A stretch of DNA of 13,092 nucleotides from positions 1 through 13,092 of the forward strand of contig JALOTO010000080.1 in NCBI GenBank assembly GCA_025457845.1. The letters run 5' to 3'. The notes under the pieces are model-generated. The model had not been told where the DNA came from. It did no database searches and saw only the letters and a program-made list of their open reading frames with translations. Shown one piece after another: positions 1-6,196 of the stretch. This DNA comes from Thermoplasmata archaeon (GTDB lineage: Archaea > Thermoplasmatota > Thermoplasmata > UBA10834). A program made the position numbers and the translations under genes. Position 1 is the stretch's first letter. Each line of letters opens with the position of its first letter.

Positions 1-1
1 C

Positions 2-1330
2 GAGGTGGTCGTCTCGGGGGAGAACGTCGAGGCGGTCCGCGCGGCAGGCTGTCCCCCTGGGACCGAGATCTCCGTCGAGGACCTGTTCTTCAACGTCCCC
101 GCACGCAGGAAGTCGCTCAGGTCCAAGAGCGTCGAGCTGGCGCACTGCCGCGAGGTCGTCCTGAACTACACGCTCTGCAGGCCCGGCATATCGTTCACCT
201 TCTCATCCGACGGCGAGGTCGACCTGGTCCACTCCTCCGCCGAGGCGATGAACGGCTCGCTCGTCTCGGCGTTCGGGGCGAAGGCAGGTTCGGGGATGCT
301 CTCCGGCTCCGCGGACTCCGACGGGCTCAGGGTCGAGGTCAACCTCGCCCGCCTCGAGCACACAAGGTCCTCCTCCGCCGACCTCAAGGTCTTCGTCAAC
401 GACCGACCAGTCAGGAGCCAGCGGATCGTCTCCGCGGTGGTCAAGGGGTTCGGCTCCAAGCTCATGAAGGACCGATATCCCATGGGCGTCGTCAGGGTGT
501 TCGTGGATGGCCAGCAGGTCGACGTCAACGTCCACCCCACGAAGCGGGAGGTCAGGTTCGACGACGAGCAGAAGGTCGCATCCACGGTCGAATCTGCCGT
601 CAGGTCGGCCGTCGAGGGCCCGGACCTGTCCTTCAGGTACGACCTCACCAGGTTCGCCGAGACCTTCGTCCCGAAGACGGAGATGCCCTCGGTGCAGGTG
701 GCCGCCGGGGTCCAGGCCATCCTGACGGTGGGCGACCGCCCGACGGAGAGGAAGGGGCACGCCGCCATCGTCCCGCTCGCACAGATCATGGACACCTACA
801 TCCTCGCCGAATCAGGTGGGAACCTCCTGCTCGTCGACCAGCACGCGGCCGCGGAGAGGGTCGTATACGAGGGCATCCTCAAGGCGGTCGAGACCGGGAA
901 GGAGGTCTCTCAGACCCTCCTCACGCCGCTGGTTGTGAACCTCACGCCTACGGAGGCGCGCGTCGTCGAGGAGAACATGGAGCTCCTCGCGCAGGCGGGC
1001 TTCTCGGCGGAGCCGTTCGGCGGGAGCTCGTACGCGTTGAGGACGATCCCGACGGTCCTGGGGGTCGCCCAGGGCGAGTCCGCGTTCAGGGCGGTCCTGG
1101 GGGACCTGGCCCACATGGCCCCGCAGAAGAGGCTCGGCCTCGAGGTCATCTGGAGGGTCGCCTGTCATACTGCCATCAGGGCGGGGCAGCCGCTCTCCAT
1201 GAACCAGATGAGGCAGCTCGTCGCGGAGCTCATGGCGACGGAGAGCCCTTGGACATGCGAGCACGGGAGGCCGACCATGATAGCCCTCTCGCCCGCGGAC
1301 CTCGAACGGCTCTTCAAGCGCAGGGTCTAG
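2..1330 (+). CDS. mutL: DNA mismatch repair protein MutL, 5'-truncated by window edge
   Basis: This is the C-terminal part (about 442 residues) of MutL, the GHKL ATPase that links MutS mismatch recognition to strand incision and removal. The frame is open to the left edge, so the true start and the ATP-binding N-terminus lie upstream; the GTG at 5 is internal. Visible MutL signatures in order are GTEISVEDLFFNVPAR (about 59-106), VNDRPV in the transducer domain, and DVNVHPTKREVRF (about 520-560). The C-terminal dimerisation/endonuclease domain then follows. It carries DQHAAAERVVYE (836-871), which fits the DQHA-x2-E-x4-E nuclease motif, then ACHTAIRAG (from 1160), CEHGRPT (1256-1276) and a terminal FKR. 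These suggest a latent nicking endonuclease of the MutH-less type. CEHGRPT replaces the usual CPHGRPT but keeps the Cys and His ligands. The gene ends in TAG, 6 bp from the convergent methyltransferase gene. MutL in archaea is generally taken as acquired from bacteria; mutS may lie upstream but is not visible. Confidence 0.95.
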   Translation, partial: EVVVSGENVEAVRAAGCPPGTEISVEDLFFNVPARRKSLRSKSVELAHCREVVLNYTLCRPGISFTFSSDGEVDLVHSSAEAMNGSLVSAFGAKAGSGMLSGSADSDGLRVEVNLARLEHTRSSSADLKVFVNDRPVRSQRIVSAVVKGFGSKLMKDRYPMGVVRVFVDGQQVDVNVHPTKREVRFDDEQKVASTVESAVRSAVEGPDLSFRYDLTRFAETFVPKTEMPSVQVAAGVQAILTVGDRPTERKGHAAIVPLAQIMDTYILAESGGNLLLVDQHAAAERVVYEGILKAVETGKEVSQTLLTPLVVNLTPTEARVVEENMELLAQAGFSAEPFGGSSYALRTIPTVLGVAQGESAFRAVLGDLAHMAPQKRLGLEVIWRVACHTAIRAGQPLSMNQMRQLVAELMATESPWTCEHGRPTMIALSPADLERLFKRRV

Positions 1331-1357
1331 GGCCGCTCAGCCGAACAGCGGGGACCC
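1323..1357. terminator. Imperfect stem-loop across the convergent mutL / MttB-family stop codons
   Basis: An outer pairing GGGTC (1323-1327) with GACCC (1353-1357) encloses an inner pairing CCGCT (1333-1337) with AGCGG (1347-1351), with a 9-base loop and an unpaired stretch on one side. It spans both convergent stop codons, so either transcript could fold it. There is no T-tract, which archaeal intrinsic termination normally uses. Calling it a terminator is therefore only an inference from position. Confidence 0.25.
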
Positions 1358-2776
1358 GTCGGGCCGGACCACCCCGTACTTCTTCGCAACCGCTGCGACC
1401 CTCTCGGCCTGGACGGGCTCGAGGGGCATGGGCTTGTGCGACGCGAGGAGTCCCTTCGCCCTCCTGGTCGCGTGCTCGACCAGCTGGTCCTTCGCCCCAT
1501 GGGTGTGGTAGGCGGTGACCTGCGGGACGAGGAGGTCCTTCCTCATGTGCCTGAGCGTGTGCGCGTCCGAGAGGAAGGTCCCTCCCGGCCCCTGTCTGGC
1601 GATGGCGTCGATGCCGAGGGTGTGGTCGTCGATGTCGATACCGCGCCTCATCCTCTCGAGCCATCTCCATGTCTCGCAGTCGATGACGAGCTTCTCGGCG
1701 GAGACCATCCCGGCCCTGTCGAGCCCTCCGAGGCCGACCATCATGTCCGCTCCAATCAGCGATGCGCTCATCGCGGTCATCATGCTCTGGTACCCGGCCT
1801 CCGCCCCGAGCGTGGTCGCGGTGTTGGACGGCCCTCCGGCGCATGACGGCAGGCCGTAGTGCCTGGCCATCTCCACCGCCGCCGAGTCGATCAGGACACC
1901 TTCGGGGGTGCCGCAGAGGAAGACGCCGGACCTGAGGTCCGTCACTCCCGAGAACGACGAGTAGATCGATGGTGCCCCCCTCCTTGCCAGCTGCGTCAGG
2001 GTCAGCCCGCAGAGATTCTCTGCGTTGACCACGGTGAGAGAGCCTGCGACCGTTACGGGGGTGACCGCCCCCGCTATGGCCATCGACAGGTTGACCACGG
2101 GGATGCCGGCCTTCGAGAGCGCGACAAGCCCCTCGGCCTCCCCCGCGTCGTACCTGAGGGGTGATATCGGCGTGCAGACGTCGGAGAAGATCGGCTTCTT
2201 CGCCAGCTCCTCCTCCGAGCCGAGGATCGCGGCGGCGGTCTCGATCTGGAAACGCGCCTCCTCCTCGGAGGCGGCCCCGTGCTGTATGTGCTTGGATGAG
2301 TGAGTGATGGCGGCGAGGAATTCGTGGAACGAGGACCTGTCCGAGGGCATGTCCGTCGCCACGACGGGAGGCCACACGAAGTCCACCTCCGGCAATGCGT
2401 CCGCGAGCACGACCAGGTCGACCAGGTCCTTGAGGGTCGAGCCGCGCTTCTCGCCCGTGGAGACATCGAACACCGCGGGCGGCTGCCCGTCGGTGGACAT
2501 GAGGTGGACCCCTTCCTTCGGCAGCTCGAAGTCCACCCCTCTCCTGGAGCATATCCTGATGCTCCTCGGGGCAGAGCCGAGCGCATCATTGACCGTCCGC
2601 TCGTCCAGGAAGGCCATCCGTCTCGCGGGGTCGACCTTGACCCCTGCCTTCTCGAGCATCCCGAGAACTGCCCCGCTCTCTATCCTCACGCCCACTTCCG
2701 AAAGGACCCAGAGCGAGGCCCCATGGACCTTCTCCCTGTCCGCCTTGGAGAGCACGCTCATGCTTGCCATCGTCAC
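1337..2776 (-). CDS. MttB-family (trimethylamine methyltransferase superfamily) protein, non-pyrrolysine
   Basis: This 479-residue protein belongs to the MttB superfamily, whose members move a methyl group from a quaternary or tertiary amine to a cobalamin-binding protein. The N-terminal ADREKVHGASLWVLSEVGVRI, the central CTPISPL and AGAVTPVT stretches, and the C-terminal GAEAGYQSMM...EKLVIDCE region (about 324-368) are typical. True trimethylamine methyltransferases carry pyrrolysine, read from an in-frame TAG. Here the frame is uninterrupted, so this resembles the non-Pyl branch, which includes glycine betaine and related methyltransferases; the substrate cannot be named. No corrinoid protein (MttC-like) or reductive activator is nearby. 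The start is either GTG at 2776 or ATG at 2770, with a GGGGTGA ribosome-binding-like sequence just upstream (4 or 10 bases away); ATG at 2761 is a third option. The stop is TGA. The gene stands alone, converging on mutL and diverging from the next gene. Confidence 0.85.
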   Translation of the reverse strand: MTMASMSVLSKADREKVHGASLWVLSEVGVRIESGAVLGMLEKAGVKVDPARRMAFLDERTVNDALGSAPRSIRICSRRGVDFELPKEGVHLMSTDGQPPAVFDVSTGEKRGSTLKDLVDLVVLADALPEVDFVWPPVVATDMPSDRSSFHEFLAAITHSSKHIQHGAASEEEARFQIETAAAILGSEEELAKKPIFSDVCTPISPLRYDAGEAEGLVALSKAGIPVVNLSMAIAGAVTPVTVAGSLTVVNAENLCGLTLTQLARRGAPSIYSSFSGVTDLRSGVFLCGTPEGVLIDSAAVEMARHYGLPSCAGGPSNTATTLGAEAGYQSMMTAMSASLIGADMMVGLGGLDRAGMVSAEKLVIDCETWRWLERMRRGIDIDDHTLGIDAIARQGPGGTFLSDAHTLRHMRKDLLVPQVTAYHTHGAKDQLVEHATRRAKGLLASHKPMPLEPVQAERVAAVAKKYGVVRPDGSPLFG

Positions 2777-2909
2777 GCAGTCACCCCACCGACGCCAAAC
2801 GTCGCGAGCCCGCGCGCGCGCCCGTTCGGTACGTCGTAAGTCCGGAAGCCTTCATCCTTCATAATACATTAACATCTTGAATAGGCCACGTGTCAATGCC
2901 CCGTCCTGA

Positions 2910-2928
2910 CGCGCGATGCGCTCGCGCG
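2910..2928. repeat. Perfect 7-bp GC-rich inverted repeat upstream of a box A
   Basis: CGCGCGA (2910-2916) and TCGCGCG (2922-2928) are exact inverse complements around a 5-base centre. The palindrome lies about 20-40 bp upstream of the box A of the gene at 3002, and about 130 bp from the divergent methyltransferase start. It could be an operator, a hairpin in a divergent transcript, or chance in GC-rich DNA. The surrounding 2777-3001 spacer also holds an AT-rich patch (about 2860-2876) that could contain the minus-strand promoter, and a short CG run near 2811-2823. Confidence 0.3.
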
Positions 2929-2949
2929 CATGTTCCGCCCGCTCGTGCG

Positions 2950-2960
2950 AAAGCTTTTAT
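2950..2960 (+). promoter_or_regulatory. Archaeal box A promoter for the gene at 3002
   Basis: AAAGCTTTTAT stands out as an A/T block in GC-rich DNA. It closely matches AAAGCTTATAAA at 6109, upstream of another gene in this window. About 26 bp downstream would put the transcript start near 2980. This leaves a short leader that carries the ribosome-binding sequence AAGGTGAAG at 2991-2999. Confidence 0.65.
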
Positions 2961-3001
2961 CCCTCCCTGAATGCTCCGACCCACAGTCAGAAGGTGAAGT
3001 G

Positions 3002-3733
3002 ATGGGTCACAACATGGCCATAACGGAGCTCGACTCCGAGAAGGCACTCTGCAAGAAGAAGAAGATGACTATCGCGAAGGTCAGGCTGTCCGACCCAGGG
3101 CAGTTCGACCAGTACGTCGAGGTCGAGAGGAAGATCGACATCCCGAAGGCCACCGAGAAGCTCGGGCAGGACAAGATGGCCGAGATATTCAAGCGCTCGA
3201 GGCTGCGGGCCGTCGAGGTCGAGGAGATGTCCGTCGAGAAGATCAAGGACCCCGCCGACCAGAAGACCCTCGCCCCGTTCGTCAAGGAGATCAAGACCGG
3301 CTGGATACAGTTGGACACGGTCCCTGCCGACAAGCGCAAGGCCGTGGAATCGGCCGCCAAGAAGGACGACTGCGTCACCGAGTGGGACCTGGTCGAGTTC
3401 GACGACATGTACGCGACCTGCGCCAAGTGCGAGATGTCATGGGACAACAAGAAGGGCTGCGTGGGCAACTTCGGCCCGAGCGGCTCACCGGTCCCCGAGC
3501 TGGCCAAGAAGTACGGGCTCAACATCCTCGCCAAGATCGACGACCTGGCGGCGAAGAAGACCATGCTGACCTCGAAGGACGCGGAGAAGCTCCTCGAGGA
3601 GGTCAAGGTCATACGCGAGAAGTCGCCGGCCGAGGGCAAGATGACCGTGCGCAGGATCGAGGGGACGCTGAACAGGCTCGAGTCGATGGGCAAGTGCGCC
3701 CGTGACTTCGGGGTCGGGTTCTACTTCTTCTGA
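3002..3733 (+). CDS. Uncharacterised cysteine-containing protein, 243 aa
   Basis: I do not recognise this family. The protein is soluble, highly charged (Lys/Glu/Asp-rich), and has no signal peptide or membrane segment. It has six cysteines. Three are grouped as C140-x2-C143-x9-C153 in the stretch YATCAKCEMSW...GCVGNFGPSG, which could bind zinc or an iron-sulfur centre; C17, C124 and C232 are scattered. Residues about 180-225 look helical with possible coiled-coil character. ATG 3002 is preferred because GGTGA (2993-2997) sits 4 bases upstream and a box A lies at 2950-2960. Upstream in-frame codons back to 2930 would start before the predicted transcript start. It is followed 19 bases later by the GNAT gene, which suggests co-transcription. 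The coding call is strong (codon use matches its neighbours); the function is unknown. Confidence 0.8.
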   Translation: MGHNMAITELDSEKALCKKKKMTIAKVRLSDPGQFDQYVEVERKIDIPKATEKLGQDKMAEIFKRSRLRAVEVEEMSVEKIKDPADQKTLAPFVKEIKTGWIQLDTVPADKRKAVESAAKKDDCVTEWDLVEFDDMYATCAKCEMSWDNKKGCVGNFGPSGSPVPELAKKYGLNILAKIDDLAAKKTMLTSKDAEKLLEEVKVIREKSPAEGKMTVRRIEGTLNRLESMGKCARDFGVGFYFF

Positions 3734-3752
3734 GAAGGGGGGCAGGACCACC

Positions 3753-4826
3753 ATGGGCACGCCTCCCACCAACGGCACGGACGTGCTCGTGGTCAAGAAC
3801 CCCCAGGGCGCCCTCTCGCTCGAGTTCGTCCCGGTGAGGGAGAAGGTGGCGAGGGCGTTCCTCAGGAACTCCCCCAGGGGGCTGAGCCTCTCCAAGGAGG
3901 ACTGCTCAGGCCTGGGCGAGGAGCTCCTGTCCAGGGGATATTCCGCGATCAAGGTCCAGGACAACAGGAAGAAGCTATTGGCCCGCTCGCTCGCGCCGGT
4001 CGGCTGGGGTGTATCGAGGGCCGTAGGCGACGACCTCGGCCGCGACTGCACCATATGCACGCCTTCGGACCTCCCGCTCGACCCCGAGCTGTGCGACGAG
4101 AACGGCTGCAAGCTCGAGCTCCGCGGGACCGACTCGATGGTCGGGATAGGCATAGACCTCGGCGGCAGGAAGGCCTGGGCCTTCTACACCGACGACGGGG
4201 AGACTGCGAGGATAGTCTCCGGCCAGGACCGGAGGCAGGGGATGCTCGTCGCGTACGACCAGGCCGACCTCACGGAGGCGGTCGCATGCCTGCTCCGCTT
4301 CCTGGTCGCGTCGAGGAAGAACTGGGCCGTCTTCTCGGAAGACCTCGGCAGGTTCGTCAGACCGTTCGACCCCGGGACGATGTGGCGCATGGTCCTCGAC
4401 CGGCCGACGTCGTACGACCACACCGCGAAGCCTCTCTCCAAGGAGAACAGGAAGCAGGCGACCGCGCTGTTCTCCGAGTACTACGACGAGCCGACCCTGA
4501 CGGCGATGCTCCGCCTGAGGAGGTTCGCGTCCGACCCGTCGTACTCCATCCATCTGGTCGACGGGGGGTTCGTGATCGTCAGGCTGGACGGGGAGACCGG
4601 CCTCGTCTACGACATCTATGTCACCCCATCGAAGCAGGGGACGGGCCTCGGGGGAGAGCTCATGCGCTGCGCCCTCTCGCACCTCGCGGGCAGGGCGAAC
4701 AGCGTCATACTCCACACGAGCTTCCCGAGGGCGAAGGCCATGTACGAGAAGTTCGGCTTCAAGGCGACATACTCGCAGCTCACCGTCAGGCTCGACGAGA
4801 CCGTCCTCACCCCGCCCTCAAGTTAG
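3753..4826 (+). CDS. GNAT-fold acetyltransferase with an unknown cysteine-bearing N-terminal region
   Basis: The last ~120 residues of this 357-residue protein form a GNAT N-acetyltransferase domain. YDIYVTPSKQGTGLGGEL (about 286-303) contains the acetyl-CoA-binding Q-x-x-G-x-G signature (Q295-G300), and YEKFGFK (331-337) is the usual C-terminal motif. The first ~220 residues match nothing I recognise. They contain CTIC at 99-102 followed by C114 and C119 (C-x2-C-x11-C-x4-C), a possible metal site, and then GIGIDLGGRKAWAF. The acceptor substrate is unknown. I chose ATG 3753, 19 bases after the preceding stop, with a G-rich but weak ribosome-binding stretch. The frame is also open back to an ATG at 3702, which would overlap the upstream gene. 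The stop is TAG. Both this and the preceding protein carry short-spaced cysteine pairs, which may hint at a shared job; that is inference only. Confidence 0.8.
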   Translation: MGTPPTNGTDVLVVKNPQGALSLEFVPVREKVARAFLRNSPRGLSLSKEDCSGLGEELLSRGYSAIKVQDNRKKLLARSLAPVGWGVSRAVGDDLGRDCTICTPSDLPLDPELCDENGCKLELRGTDSMVGIGIDLGGRKAWAFYTDDGETARIVSGQDRRQGMLVAYDQADLTEAVACLLRFLVASRKNWAVFSEDLGRFVRPFDPGTMWRMVLDRPTSYDHTAKPLSKENRKQATALFSEYYDEPTLTAMLRLRRFASDPSYSIHLVDGGFVIVRLDGETGLVYDIYVTPSKQGTGLGGELMRCALSHLAGRANSVILHTSFPRAKAMYEKFGFKATYSQLTVRLDETVLTPPSS

Positions 4827-4856
4827 ATATAGGATTATCATGATGCCATCGCATCG

Positions 4857-4871
4857 CGCGCCGATGGCGCG
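4857..4871 (+). repeat. Short GC hairpin ahead of the PurP-like gene
   Basis: CGCGCC (4857-4862) and GGCGCG (4866-4871) pair perfectly around a GAT loop. It lies in the 60-87 bp between the GNAT stop and the PurP-like start, just before the G-rich AGGGGG (4874-4879). It could sit in the leader or intercistronic RNA. Whether it affects translation or termination is not decided by the sequence. Confidence 0.25.
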
Positions 4872-4886
4872 TCAGGGGGTCAGGAT

Positions 4887-6044
4887 CTGATCGACAGGCA
4901 GCGTGTTCTGAGCGTGCTCGAAGGCTACGACCTGAAGAAGGCCAAGATCGGCGTGGTCGCATCCCACTCGGCCTTGGACGTCTGCGACGGCGCCGTAGAG
5001 GAGGGCTTCAGGACCGTCGGCATCTGCCAGGAGGGCAGGGACAGGACCTACTCCAGGTACTTCCGCAGCCAGAGGGCGCCCGACGGCAGGGTCCTCAGGG
5101 GCGTGCTCGACGACTGCTGGATGGTCAAGAGGTTCAAGGAGATGATGCAGCCCGAGTTCCAGGAGCGCATGAGGAAGGAGAACGTGCTCTTCGTCCCCAA
5201 CCGCTCGTTCACCTCGTACATCGACCTCAAGGAGATAGAGGACGACTTCGCGGTCCCGCTCGTCGGCTCGAGGGCGCTGCTCAGGAGCGAGGAGCGAGGC
5301 GAGGAGAAGGACTACTACTGGATCCTCGAGAAGGCCGGGCTGCCCTTCCCGAAGAAGTACGCCAGGCCCGAGGACATCGACAGGCTGGTCATAGTCAAGC
5401 TCCACCACAAGGTCAAGAAGCTCGAGAGGGGCTTCTTCACGGCGGCGTCGTTCGAGGAGTACAGGCGCAAGTCGCAGGAGCTGCTCAAGAACGACGTCAT
5501 AACCGAGGAGGACCTCGCGGCCGCGAGGATAGAGGAGTACGTGATAGGCCCGGTCTTCAACCTCGACTTCTTCTACTCCCCGCTCGAGACCAAGATGGAG
5601 CGGATCGAGCTCATAGGCGTCGACTGGAGGTTCGAGACCTCCCTCGACGGGCACGTCAGGCTCCCCGCCCCGCAGCAGATGACCCTGGTCGGGGCGCAGG
5701 CCACCCCCGAGTACACGGTCTGCGGGCACAACTCCGCCACGATGAGGGAGAGCCTCATAGAGGGGGCGTTCGACCTCGCCGAGAAGTACGTCAAGGCCGT
5801 CAGGGAGCACCATCCGCCGGGCATCATAGGCCCGTTCTGCCTCCAGACCTGCGTCGACAAGGACCTGAAGTTCCACATCTACGATGTGGCCCCGAGGGTC
5901 GGCGGCGGGACCAACGTGCACATGTGGGTCGGTCACCCGTACGGCAACACCACCTGGAGGACCAACATGAGCACCGGCAGGAGGCTCGCGCTCGAGGTCA
6001 GAAGGGCCATAGAGACGGGTCAGGTCGACAAGATAGTCACCTGA
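4887..6044 (+). CDS. PurP-family ATP-grasp ligase (FAICAR synthetase or divergent paralog)
   Basis: It resembles PurP, the archaeal ATP-grasp enzyme that formylates AICAR to FAICAR with formate and ATP in purine synthesis. Shared landmarks, numbered from GTG 4914, are VASHSALDVCDGA (15-27), GRDRTYSRYF, a VP..SF strand (94-99), FPKKYARPEDID (145-156), the IEEYV lid, GPFCLQ (306-311) and APRVGGGTN (326-334). Two spots differ from PurP as I recall it in Methanocaldococcus. The glycine-rich ATP loop (like KFPGARGGRGYF) is KLHHKVKKLERGFF (162-175), and VPHGSF is VPNRSF. A paralog with another role is therefore plausible. GTG 4914 is the first conventional start, giving 376 aa. In-frame sequence upstream, LIDRQRVLSVLEGYD from CTG 4887, aligns with the usual PurP N-terminus and has a G-rich sequence before it. 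I therefore extend to 4887, with no ATG, GTG or TTG available back to a stop at 4830. The stop is TGA. Confidence 0.8.
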   Translation: MIDRQRVLSVLEGYDLKKAKIGVVASHSALDVCDGAVEEGFRTVGICQEGRDRTYSRYFRSQRAPDGRVLRGVLDDCWMVKRFKEMMQPEFQERMRKENVLFVPNRSFTSYIDLKEIEDDFAVPLVGSRALLRSEERGEEKDYYWILEKAGLPFPKKYARPEDIDRLVIVKLHHKVKKLERGFFTAASFEEYRRKSQELLKNDVITEEDLAAARIEEYVIGPVFNLDFFYSPLETKMERIELIGVDWRFETSLDGHVRLPAPQQMTLVGAQATPEYTVCGHNSATMRESLIEGAFDLAEKYVKAVREHHPPGIIGPFCLQTCVDKDLKFHIYDVAPRVGGGTNVHMWVGHPYGNTTWRTNMSTGRRLALEVRRAIETGQVDKIVT

Positions 6045-6074
6045 CGCCACATACGGCACATGCCAGCTGCCTCC

Positions 6075-6106
6075 GCATGGCCCTCCTTCGTAGGAGGGCC
6101 GGATGC
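6075..6106 (+). terminator. Strong hairpin after the PurP-like gene
   Basis: GGCCCTCC (6079-6086) pairs perfectly with GGAGGGCC (6093-6100) around TTCGTA. The stem can extend through GCAT (6075-6078) and ATGC (6103-6106) across a 2-base bulge. It sits 34 bases after the PurP-like stop and just before the next box A (6109-6120), so it belongs to the upstream gene's 3' region. There is no T-tract, so a role as RNA 3'-end stabiliser or processing signal is as likely as termination. Confidence 0.5.
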
Positions 6107-6108
6107 CC

Positions 6109-6120
6109 AAAGCTTATAAA
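6109..6120 (+). promoter_or_regulatory. Archaeal box A promoter for the PKD surface protein
   Basis: AAAGCTTATAAA is a near-ideal TATA-like element, almost identical to the one at 2950. A start about 26 bp downstream (near 6143) leaves a leader of roughly 50 bases. The leader carries GAGGGG (6184-6189) seven bases before ATG 6197. The strength of the element fits an abundant surface protein. Confidence 0.7.
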
Positions 6121-6196
6121 GGGGTAATCTATTCGCCGGAATACCTTTCTCAGGGGGGGCTATGTTTAGGCTCCTTGGAGAGTGAGGGGTAATCGA

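Noticed and set aside
1314..2552. Long minus-strand open frame (412 codons) overlapping the MttB-family gene
   Set aside because: It lies in a shifted frame of the same strand as the MttB-family gene, with Arg/Gly/Ala-rich low-complexity translation typical of GC-rich shadow frames and no recognisable domain.
2811..2823. Short run of alternating CG
   Set aside because: It is a few CG units in GC-rich spacer DNA with no further repeat structure, so not a meaningful repeat.
2930..3001. N-terminal extension of the unknown 243-aa protein to ATG 2930
   Set aside because: It would start upstream of the box A at 2950-2960. ATG 3002 has a GGTGA ribosome-binding sequence at the correct spacing.
2777..3001. 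Possible tRNA or small RNA in the largest spacer
   Set aside because: I looked for tRNA-like stems and T-loop sequence on both strands and saw none; only the palindrome, an AT-rich patch and box A stand out.
4872..6110. 412-codon minus-strand open frame over the PurP-like gene
   Set aside because: It is a shadow of the PurP-like gene, rich in Leu/Glu/Arg/Val, with no domain or start signal.
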